From positions 35,624,668-35,688,667 of the forward strand of contig NC_092569.1 in NCBI RefSeq assembly GCF_037975245.1: a stretch of DNA of 64,000 nucleotides, written 5' to 3'. Origin of the DNA: Apostichopus japonicus (Eukaryota > Echinodermata > Holothuroidea > Aspidochirotida > Stichopodidae). The position numbers were made by a program, and so were the translations under genes. The notes below the pieces were generated by a model. That model saw only the letters and a list, made by a program, of their open reading frames with translations. It had not been told where the DNA came from and ran no database searches. Positions 41,369 to 53,300 of the stretch are shown piece by piece (the stretch's first letter is position 1; every line of letters begins with the position of its first letter).

Positions 41369-43313
41369 CAACCTCAAGATTCTAGGCACGTGTTGTATGA
41401 ATGGCGTTCAAAGAGAACACAAGGTTTAGTTTAACCGTTTATCACGTATATGCACAATAAATGTAGAGAGCTTCTAAGATTTAACCTGCATGAACATTGT
41501 AGTAGTCTGATGTCAAACTACGGTTCATAATTATATTTATTACGTCTATGTGTCCGTCTATATCCGTCTATGTGTAGGCCTATGAGTTTTATTTTAAGCC
41601 CCTATATCAGTGCCCCAATGTTTTAACTATGAATATGGAGGCACTCAGTCACCACACACTGAGCTCAAACTCAAATATCCCCCCCCCCCCTCCCTAATAA
41701 GTCCCTTTTGGCATGTAAAACAGATAATTATAACACACATCTAACAGTTAATTTACACCTAAATTCCCCAATTGATTCCCCTTAGCATATATAGACTACG
41801 GCTACCATCAGAATGCCATATAGCGTGCTTTTATCTCTTCACTTACCTGTGTAGAAACAATGGATAACGCAGAGTTTACAAAGTAACGTAAAGATTTAAT
41901 TCTTCTTCTACAAAGTGGTTTACCGAATAAAATTTTTCCCATTAACCTTATCTGAGTGGTAAATTTTCAAAACATGAGATCTCAAAGTGTTTCGATGAAA
42001 CTGACATGGCCTGGGAAGTGCCATTTCCGGCAACCTGGAAGGCATATTTTTAAAAACATTATGGAACACGAAAAGGGAAACTTATTTCGTTGTGTAGTCT
42101 AAATTTGTTGTTGTTGAAACTAAAGTTGTTGCTGCTATTTTAATATGCTGTTGCTTAAACTGACGTTGATGTATAAACTTCCGTTGTCTAAACTTACGTC
42201 GTTGTCATCTGCGCTGTTCAACATTATTGCTCAACCACGGAAATGTTAATAATAGGTGTTTAGCACGAAATTAAACATACATCACCAGCGCAGGAGAATG
42301 CATGATACGTAGGCTGCTACCACTACAACTACTAGGCCTACTACTGTTACACCAGGGAGTTCCATAAAACGCCCTGGTTACACCTAGAGCCATATTGGAA
42401 CTCTTACTACTGCTACTAATAGACTCAACAATGAAAATAATTCTAAACAGTCTGCACTACCCACATATCCTAATTAACGACGTGCGTATTGTAAGCATAT
42501 GCAGCGCAAATTGAATTTAGTTTGAGAAGAGCTTTTATTTTTTACATCACGTGGTTGAGCAATTGTTGAACAGCGCCGATGGCAACAACTTAAGTTTAGA
42601 CAACGAATTAAGTTTGCCCTTTTCGCGTTCCATAAAACATTCTTGCTACACTCTCGCCAACCGATGGTGGCGCTCAGATAGTGTCATGATGATCCCTTTT
42701 AGGAATGGCCCACCCACTAAAAATTTCTTTAAAAGGCCCTGGTTTAACGCACCTCAAAGCATCACTGTGCAACATTTGGACGATACATAATGTTTCTCGA
42801 TGTTCCTCAACTCTGTATGGAACGCGAAAAGTAAAAAGTTTAAGAATGTTTCCATTTGGGTTTAAGTTTCAATTAACCATGATACGGCTCTAAGTCACAT
42901 CCGGATGTTAAATAGCCAAGTCTTCCTTAATTTAAGTCCAATCACTTGTCAGATGTTGACTTTTGTTAAAATTTATCTATGACTGACATATCAATCCAGG
43001 GACCAAACAGAAGCAACTTGAAGATTTATAGATGTGAGTGCCACCCCCCCCCCCCTACTTCGCGCCCGCCGAAGCTTCATACTATACCCATTTAACTATG
43101 ACTATCTAACTCGAAATCATTTGTGATTCCTAATTATTAATTTTCCACAAAAAAATTAAACATCTCCCAAATTTAGCGATAGTACCTCTGTTTTCAACAT
43201 TGCGTTATTTTAAGTTGTCTATGTACATGAGATTAACAACACCATGTGCAATCACAGAATACTTTGTCATCAGTTGACATGGCCGGTATTAGATGATTTA
43301 TTTACGGATGCTG

Positions 43314-43315
<2 letters not shown>
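41369..43315. other. Interval between repeat R and the SINE
   Basis: Holds C-tracts at 41681-41690 and 43045-43055 and otherwise AT-rich sequence. I looked here for the missing last exon of gene A (GGWWFN-like) and did not see it. Confidence 0.45.
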
Positions 43316-43355
<40 letters not shown>

Positions 43356-43474
43356 GAAAATCGTAATGAGTTGGAAAATCAAGAACAGTGAAAAAACTTT
43401 CAGCCTCCACCGGGATTCGAACCACGGGCCTCCCGCTCTGTACGCGGACACCCTAACCACTAGGCTATGGACGC
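43316..43474 (-). mobile_element. tRNA-derived SINE-like element
   Basis: Minus-strand bases 43474-43403 (72 nt) fold like a tRNA: acceptor strands GCGTCCA and TGGAGGC pair at six of seven positions, the A box is TAGCCTAGTGG, the anticodon stem TCCGC/GCGGG closes loop GTACAGA, and the B box is GGTTCGAATCC. The T stem is mismatched and there is no CCA. It continues into an unrelated body (cactgttcttgattttcc) and a (TA)n tail at 43351-43316, the layout of a tRNA-derived SINE. It could also be a tRNA pseudogene. Confidence 0.6.
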
Positions 43475-43692
43475 TGATTGTATGTCCAGAGGTTCGAAAC
43501 CGGTAAGGAAGATCGTAATTCCACTGTAGGCGTTTGTCACCTGTATCGAACAATACTAGTTCTGTTTTTGGTGACATATTTTGCCTTACTCTAGAGATCA
43601 AACATGATGCTAACCAACTCGAAAATCATTTGTGATTCCTAAAGCCGGATCTCGAAAGAGATACTTTGAACAGACTTTATGTTAATGCAATG

Positions 43693-43694
<2 letters not shown>

Positions 43695-43777
<83 letters not shown>
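43695..43777. repeat. (TA)n microsatellite
   Basis: About 80 nt of TA repeats between the SINE and gene B. A G-tract follows at 43937-43949. Confidence 0.95.
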
Positions 43778-43780
<3 letters not shown>

Positions 43781-44315
43781 GTTACCCTATGTTTTGTGAT
43801 TAGTTCGACGGCAAGCCTGATAATGACTTCATATAAATATGTAAGTATTTGAAATATGTGTGCATATGTCCTAGAAACCAAGAATCGTTAAGAATCCACT
43901 GGCAATTGTCCATTTCCAACCAACTATTAATACTTGGGGGGGGGGGGGGCGGTTGGGAGGGTGAGGGCTGATCTACGATGGATGCCACAAATTAAGGAAA
44001 ACTGCACAAGTTTACTTTGTTTTATTCCTTTATTCTTTTGTGAGACTCATGCAATAATCAATTTTCAAACTATCAAACAACAGTACGCTGGTTAATATTA
44101 ATAATTTGACATCAATTTCAATTAATATCTCCTCACTCCCTTAGAAATTAACTATTTAGTCGAATCGTCCCGTTTGTAATTTTTGTTGCTTTTCTTCTTC
44201 TTTCTTGCCTATGGCACGTCCAGCTATCCGATTCTCGAAGATCTGTATGGATATTTTCTTATTTCTAAGTAAAAACTTTTTTTTTGGACAGTGTGTTATT
44301 TATACAGTGTTTTGT

Positions 44316-47300
44316 CTACACAGGCCGTATTTTCATATCTGTGTATTGCAGGCTGCATCCGTAACCATTCAAACTATAACTTTCCCAGTACATGTGCGTT
44401 CCTCGAGTAGAGCCGTCGTAGTCTCCGTTCAGGTGAGAATAAGCGCAACTAGCGCAGCTGTCGCTGCCAACGGGAAAATAATAACAATATTAACTATAGT
44501 TGGGACAGTCAGACCGACAATAAGAAGCAGAATAATAACGTCTACAGTCCCATTGATCATAGAACCACCAGGCTCCTCGGTGTCTCTCAGCGCAGCGGTA
44601 GCTGCTCCATCCATCGTTGTCCCGGTCTTTTGTACTGAACGGTTTATTGTTGCTACCAGACATACTATCATAACCTGCAACAAACAAGAAAGAGTAAATA
44701 AACCGGTCATTTTATATACTTTGAACGAATCCAATGTCGGATGCTAGATAGAGGGCAGTGCGTTTTTGTCCTACCAACATGAAAACGTCAGTTCCGGGAA
44801 TGTTTTGTTTTTTGTGTTCAATATTCACGATACATAAGGTGGTATTTTGTCTTTGTAATGGCGTTTTTATATATTTTTGTTGTTGTTCCGTTTGAAATAC
44901 AGCACCACAACAGGAGTAGAATACAGATGGGGAAACCACTTTAACCAAATACTAGGTTTGGGTTACTAGAGTCGCTAATATCGCTCTTTATTAATATTTA
45001 TTCTTCCGCAAGTATTTACAATACTATTCATTCATTTCATTATTTGATTGTTATTTCTAAGTTCACAACTGATTAGTTTCCTACTCTGTCAAAACTGTTG
45101 TAAATTTCTTGTTTGTTGAATAATATCACCCTGTTCTACTGTTTACAGGGTATGCAGGGTGTTATAGTCATCGATTGGTCAATTCTTTAACCTATATCTA
45201 TAACACTGTGTAAGTTTTGTATCTTTCAACCTGAGCTCATACGTCGGACTATAAACGTAGATTGAAATTAAACTATACACAAATCATGAAATCAATACTT
45301 TTAAATGAAGAATAGAACCGACATTGTATGAACGGAATTTACTATTAATGTAGTAGCTAATATTCTAGGTTTCGACAAAGTAACCAAAATTCGATGTATT
45401 TACACTTATGAAAATCTTGAATGATATTGATTATCGTCTTTTTATTATTTAGTTCTTATCGACATGTACTTCTAGTCTCGTACGTATAACTTCTTTGAAC
45501 AGACTGATTGATCGATTAAAATTTATCGAATCTATACAGACGAATATTTCAAATAAATAATTTCTGATTCATCTATTTCAATGTTCTATGCATGATAAAC
45601 CCTAGATGACTTTTCACATAACATGATTAAATTTAAATAGCGCCTCAAAGTTTTCACATATGAGAATCATCGAATATACTTACCACTTAAAGTCACACTA
45701 TACAGTAACGAGAAGGCACACGTGGCATGCTTCCAGGTACTACTAATATGATATTAACCCCTTTGTAAGTTTGAAGTGATGCGAGTTTGGTAGACAACAG
45801 CGAGCGGCAAGGCAACAGACATTTACGATAATTTTCAGAATACTCGTTTAGGTTGGGATGATAGTGATGTTGAGATTTACTTTCTCTGTGTCAGAAATAC
45901 ATGGACACTGGCTAGTATTATAATATCTACTGCCATAGTTTTATATATTGTTAGGTGCTTGTTACGTGCAAACACGGCCAAGAGACTTGTGTTGCCAATG
46001 GAAAGCCGATCTTATCGTCTGCTTCTTATGTCTGTACACATTGTATACAGTCCTGAAACCTACGTGCGTTCCAGCTGTAGTTCAAACGCGTGAAAGAAAA
46101 TAGCAATGTTTGGAATTGAAAATTGCTGTGAACCTTGAAATTATATATCATTTAGCCAGGAATGCGGTAGCTATGAGATCAGGACATTAGTTGTTGCAGA
46201 ATAAACATTGAAGGAGTACTACAATAATTCATTCTATACGGGAGCACGTCACATGATCCTCCTTGGTTGACATGTTTTTTTTTTTTTTTTTTTTTTGGGG
46301 GGGGGTCTTCGCGCGTCTCCTAACTGACGTGATCGGCCCAGATTTAAGTATGCGTCAATGATTAGAACCATCAATTACTCACCTGTATTTCCCCTGTGTG
46401 ATCCAACTGATAGTCGATACTTGTCTGCTTCGTGATTAATGCTAAAAGTCGAATAGACGGCGTATTTTGATGATGAGCCGGAGTCCCTTAGATCAATTCG
46501 AAGCTGGTAAGTTTTCTGGTTGGTCATAGAGTGGATATATTTATTACCTAGCCAGTGGTCATGATTTTTATTACCGAAACCGTTCTTGTAGTCCGACCAA
46601 CCACTATAAAAGTCAACGTAGGCACTCGATCGTCGCTGGAAAACCTATGAAAAAAAAGAAAAAAAAGTGAATCCAGCTATGTAATCTAGTTATCCGTAAG
46701 AGCATAACATCCAACGCCGTTAGATAGTTAACAAAGATATGGATACTGTGAGAGGGAGATTATTTGCAAAAGTGTTTTGTTTCTTGATTTTGGTTCTTCC
46801 TTAAATGGTCAAGTTCATCTCCACGAGATCTGCAGTGCATCATTTTGAGTAAAGTAAAGTATAATGTTAGGAAGTTAAGAATTTAAATCCTAAAATGTTT
46901 GTGTAACTCACCGTCCATCCTCCTCCGTTACTTCCCATCTCACAGTAAACCTGAATGCCGCTTGGCCAACCATCAGGGTAAATGGTGTAAACACCATCAC
47001 TGCGTGTACCGGAAACATAAAGCTCGTGGCAATCTTTTGGGAGGCTTGTGCACGTCACTCCGTCCCCTTGGTAGTTTGTATTGCAGTAACATTTACGGAC
47101 ACCACTCTTCGTAGCACAGGTTGCGTGACTACTACACTGGTAACTCTCATCTACAAGCCGGTTGTTCCTACAAGTTGATTTCCGTGTACATCTTGAATTG
47201 ATGTAAAAGTGGCCCTCCTAATTTAAGATATAAAGCAAAAAGAAAATTTACAACTAAAATGAATAATGAATTTGCGGTTGTCACAGTGAAATGTACAGGA

Positions 47301-50300
47301 TTTCAACGGTAGGTGGCCAATGATAAATCCCCTCGAATGATCTAGGAATAGGTATGACCTTTATGAAAGTTTTATAAAGTGTTTGAAGCCAACTCCGATG
47401 TAGGGAGCGAAGAGATCCGCCTTTATAAAAAGTGGCTGCAAATATTGCATTCAACGGCTTATTGCGACTATATATCAGGCCTACAAATAATTCTAACCGC
47501 AAGACTGTGAAAAAAAAGTATCTATGGATGTTTGTGTCAGGCGTATGAGTGGATGCAGACTTGTAGGGAGTGGCCTCGTGATTCCCGACTAAACGTAATA
47601 GTTCCCTCGACTGACAGTTTTGACTGATCTGGAGACCCCCCAAAAAATGGGTAAACGGCCCCTCCCCAACCAGGATGCACGCCACTCGAGTATCTGTAAA
47701 TGTAATGTTTTTATCGACAAGTGGTCTTTGAAGCCAACTCCGATGTAGGGGTCCACGGGGTTTGACATGAAAAGGTAGCATGTTGCATTTTTTGTCAAAT
47801 GTTGCATTAAAACGGCCTATCGCGACTATACATTAGGCCAACAATTGGTTTTCACCATAAAACTATCGTTAGTAGTATCCAAGCATTTTTGTGTGTCAGG
47901 TTTATAAGGGAATGACATCTGTAGGAGTAGTCTTGTGCTTCCTGACTAAATGTAAGTAAAATATTTGCTTCTTATTATGTGAAAAAGTCATTAAGAGCAA
48001 AGCACTTAAAATGAAAGAACCGTACTGACCATTAGTACACCTCCTTTGTCAGCAACGAAGCAGTTGCATTGGTTGAGAGGGATGCATTGTTCTTGCTGTC
48101 TCAGATAATCACCGACACAAACACATTGCTCTGATTTTGTGCGAGAGGTAGCTGAGATGCAAGTCTCAGGGTCGTCACAAGTCCTCTCACAGGTCTCATC
48201 GCTAAATATCTCATTGGCTGGACACCATTCAGGGATTGTTTCTAGAGAACAGGAAAGAAAAAGAAATGAAAATAATAGTAACCTGGTACAGTCACGACAA
48301 ATATGACATGTGGCATAGAATAGTCTGTCTTCATTACTTAAATACGTAATTGTCAGAAGGTTAAAGGAAAGGAACATACACTCAGAAGCTGCTCGAATAA
48401 ATGTAGAACATTTTAAATAGGTAGTGGCCGTTCCCTAGTCACATTAATGTTTCTATTCATTCTGATAACGAGATAAAATACACCATCATTTGTTGTGCAG
48501 TTAGTCTGAAACCAGGTAGTCATGGCTTGTTTCTGTTTCCGAGTTCTCTCGGTGTAAGTATACTGCTTTCTGACAACAATGATAATTACTAACAACATTA
48601 AATTTCTTTTCGTTGGTTGTTCTGATCAAACTGGGAGATGAACCTCGTATAATTGTAAACGTTCTGTTGTACTAACGTTAGGAACGGTTCCTAGTTCAGA
48701 GCCACGGTTGGTTTGAGTACGAAGCAGTCTTGTAGTGAGTGCGTAATCACACCGTTTGGCTAATGAAGGCATTTTGGAATTCTAGTATGGACACTGATGC
48801 AAGATTAAGTGTTTAAACTCGCACTAAAAGCTTTTACTTGCACTCATATCATATCATATTGTAATTGCTACGATATGTCTTGTAGCGCCGTTGTACTAGC
48901 TGATATACTATATGTATACTCGTACTATAAATATTGTAGCAGTTTCTTCAAAACATATTTGACATGTCAAATTTACTTCCAAAAGATATCTTCGTTTTCA
49001 GATTAAACCTTTCATTTTCTGCACGTTAACGTTTGACATTAATGAATGGTCACGATTTTTTTTATTTTTCTCTGCTTTATATTTAATAATAATGTAAAAG
49101 ACACTTACCATCTGATCTTTCGAATGTTCCTAAACTAGATATATAATAATCCCCCGATTCATCTGAGATACGAAACTCGTCGTATGTTACATGGTAAGTT
49201 TCTCCAGCAACGTTCTCAAAGTCCATTCGCAGTTGGTATCGCTTTTGATTTGTTAAGACGGCAATTTTCTCATTTCCGATCCAAAACTCACTCCCTAGAA
49301 AGCCAAAGCCATTTCTAAAGTCTTTCCAACTTCTACTAAAATTTACAGAATCTGATCCTCGTCGCTGTAATACCTTCAAAGAATATCAAAGAAATTAAGC
49401 GCTAACTAGGACGTGATTGAATTATTATTATTTGTTCCCTACTGCAATGCGATTTGTTGCTAACAGCTATAACACACATATTTTAACTTATATTTCTAAC
49501 ATCAGTTTTTAGTTTGGGCTAGATGTTTGCAGTTTCCTTGGAAGAAGAACTACACTGTACATAAGTACAATCTGGTGCTTAAATTCCACAATATTAAAAT
49601 AATTGATTCAAACTTTCGTTTCGATAAAAAAGCTAGATTCTATTTGAAATAATGACTTTGTATTACATCGCTATATATTGCTGCAATCAGAATCTGAAGG
49701 AAATTTGTACAAAACTATTTAAAGTTGAAAAGAAAACATCAAGTAATCAGCCATACCGTCCATCCACCAGTATCAAGATCATTATTACAGTAAGCCTCAA
49801 ACGGTTCCGGATGGCCATCTGGTTTAATACGATACACTCCAGATGTATTGTGGGTAGAGTAACATGCATTCGATACTTCTTTGCAATCTCTCGGATACGC
49901 AGGTTGTTGAAAAACAAAGTATGAAGAACCTGGATGGAAAGTAAAACAAAGTTATCATTTATTGTGACTGTAAAATCATTTTAGCTAACAAAAAATCGCC
50001 TAAGATGCTTTATCTCAATTTCTTCTCTCCACCCAGGGGTTAAATAGGTACATGTGAGGTAACTTGTCATTAGGCGCAATATATAGCTGCAGCTGTCTGG
50101 TTGGATTGTCTCTGGGCCAGGATATCATTGAACAGGGGTAATATAACGTCTGTAAAGCTCTTTGAAACCTATCGCTATTTAAAAGCGCTACATTAACCGA
50201 ATGTTATTAATATTATTATTTTTACGATAAGACTTTTTAGTTAATTGTAAGAGAACTGGTTTTGTTACTAAGCGAATTAAGGCAATACATCAGTTTAAAT

Positions 50301-53300
50301 ATCAACTACTACTCAACTACCATATAGTCGAAGATATCACGACTAACATCTAATGAGGTAATCGTTATTGAATTATCGATGTAACTGTTTCGAAGCATTA
50401 TATGTGATTAGTTTTCAGCCTGCAATGGAAATTCAAAGACCAAGTAAATTGAATTTCTTTTTAACCAAGCTTCCGTAGTTATCAATCATACCCAAGTGAA
50501 ATTAAAAGACTTACGAAAACAGGCAAATCCCTTTTGTTTAAATGTACCTGAGAAAATATCGATGTGGGACGTAGGATAAAAAAGATCGAAAGTATACTAC
50601 TCAGTGGAAATCAACCTCGAAATAGATATTCGGAAATAGTTACACGATTGAAAACACAAAACGTCAAGAGCGACCATTACAAAGCTAACATTTCCAGCCA
50701 TTCAAGTTGTCAAACTGAGGTGTTAACGTTATAATACATAAGTGATATAACTTACAGAGGTTAACTCTTATTATAAGATAAATCATTAATATAAATATTA
50801 CACCTACCTGAAGATCTTCCCTCGGCACTGACGATTATCTGTGTAATAAAATATATTGACTGAATACATTACAAGACATACAGACTATTGCAGTCAACGG
50901 AAAGTAGGACAGATTCAATCTAATGTTAACCAAACCAGTTTGAGGGAAAGAACTTTTCGCAAACTGGTCCAAAATATGTTAGTTTAAGAGTAAAGTCGAT
51001 TTTTACTTTGGTCAATTCTCTGGATCACCACTTTCAATGATGTTTTTCTTTTGTCTATATTTCATATAGAATGCACAGGTCAATGATCACTTAGAGAGTA
51101 CAACTTTCTTCCATGAAACAGTATATTACTGACATTTTTCCGGTTTTACAGCCACACTGGCACATGATACGTACGTGAAGAACAAAGGCAGCTACCTGGC
51201 TGCTTCCCTAAACAGCTGTGTTGCAATTGCCTAATGCAGACATATGTTCTTTGTTCAAGTTATATTTTGACATTAAAACATTCTTTTGAAAAGTGTCATT
51301 TTACTTGTAAGGTAAGTTCATATCCAGTGTTGTATTTCTAGTGTTGTGCCGATATTGCCAATATCGGACCTGGCCGATATCCGATATTTCAATCTCAATA
51401 TCGGCCCTATACCGAAACCTACAATTTCTAAACAGACAGTTTGAATGTCAAATCGCACTATAAATCATACTTTAATACATAAAGTATCAGAAATATAGTC
51501 GCCTATCGTAAAATATTATATTGCACAACTCATAAACAGTAACCACTTGACAATTCCTTTGTGCCTATTCTATAACATTAGCCCTAACCTCTTTTTAACT
51601 GAATGATCATAGTCCCCATCAAGATGGCAACCGTTTGCTAGCATTTTGTTCTTGGAAAAACACAAGTCCATTCTTCCTCTTACTTCTGTTGAACGATTCG
51701 TTACTCTGTTTGACCCACTACGCTAACAATTTAAGCTGCAAGTCTTATACAAAATGTCGTCACATAGAGCCACGAATTTCTTAGCAAAATATGACATCGA
51801 GTTATGAATAAGACTGACTTCATGAAGAAAAGACATGAGCGTATCCTAGCTAAGAACTTTCACTACTCTTAGTGATTAACAGAACCAAAACCACAATAGT
51901 TTCTTTATTTTTTTTAACTTCCGTAAAAAGTATATTCTACCATTGGACGGCTATACTGACAACTAAGCTTAGCCAAAATTAGCATTAATCGTTAACCAAC
52001 CGAAAACAAATTGTGATACACAAACTTGATTCTCAAAATACAATCTTTTCAACAGTTATGTTCTAACAAAATGCATCTATGATACTCCTTGCAGCTTCTT
52101 AAAAGATACACAATTTTTCGAATGATCCAGTAGGGGGTGTCCAGGTGTTATAAATGTTATTCTCAGCTGAGGACTCAGATGCACTGTGCAAGTTAGTGTG
52201 ATAAGCTACTACTGTATTTATATACATAAAGTCACATAGACTTGTAAAATTTACTTTAAAGCGCTACAAAGACTGCTAAATACGTAGCGTTAGGTAGCCT
52301 GACTGGTATGCTTACAGATTATTATATCATATGAGCGGTAAATATTTTCAGAACTTGCGCCATGCTAGTTTGACCAGCTAGACAAGTTTCATAAATCACA
52401 GCAATAAACATGAAGTGGCTTTGTTGTGGGAAAGACGAAGCAAATGATCAATATCGGTTTGCCGTTATTGGCAATGAGGCTAAATTCTACCGATACAAAT
52501 ATGCAGCCGATATTGCAAATATCGGCTGATTCCGATATCAGAAACGATTATCGGCGCAACATTAGTTTTAATTGGCACTTAAGATCAGTTTATCCATTTT
52601 TTTGTTTGAAAGATATGTCATAGGCAGGATAACGATGTCAATTCCTTTCCTCCTATCCCTTATTTTTCTTGCCTTATGCTCCTTCTTATAGCATACATAG
52701 TTCTTTATAATGATGGAAAGTTGAATTTCTTCAAAGTGAAAACACTGTCACGAGCTTACTATGTACAATAGATCGTTGTACTTATTGCTAGGAATAAACT
52801 ATGCTCCATTGCAAGACAAAGAACCAACAGCATTGCACTTCGTAGTTTATGTTCATGCAGTGATAGAACGAAAACGTAAAAAAAATATATATTCCTCTGA
52901 TAAACCTGGTAAATGTTGTGGATATCACGTTTGAACTGTGCTGACCCAAAATTGCTCACGAAAATTGTTCACATACCATAATATAACGACCTTAAACTTC
53001 TTACAATCGACGAAGCACAGAAAAACGATTAAGAGCAGAAATCGGAATTGGCTCCAACAATATAGGTTATTTTCACACGTATTACACACACAAACGGTGA
53101 AAAAGGTCAAATTGGAAATCTAAAGTCCTTTTACAGAGAATAAGATCGAACTAGATTGAACTTGATCGAGTCTCCCACGGGTGGAAATTTAAGATGGAAA
53201 CTTAAGATGGAAGACATTTTGCTACTCACATTAAAACGCATGTTGTTCATGAATACTTAAATATTGGCAAAACAAATAACATGATCATTGCATATGATTG

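Noticed and set aside
44429-44734. Hydrophobic minus-strand frame resembling a transmembrane segment
   Set aside because: It is an out-of-phase reading of the last FReD exon of gene B. The FReD frame has family motifs and a matching acceptor.
44205-44747. 180-codon plus-strand open frame
   Set aside because: Antisense shadow of the gene B last exon. No domain.
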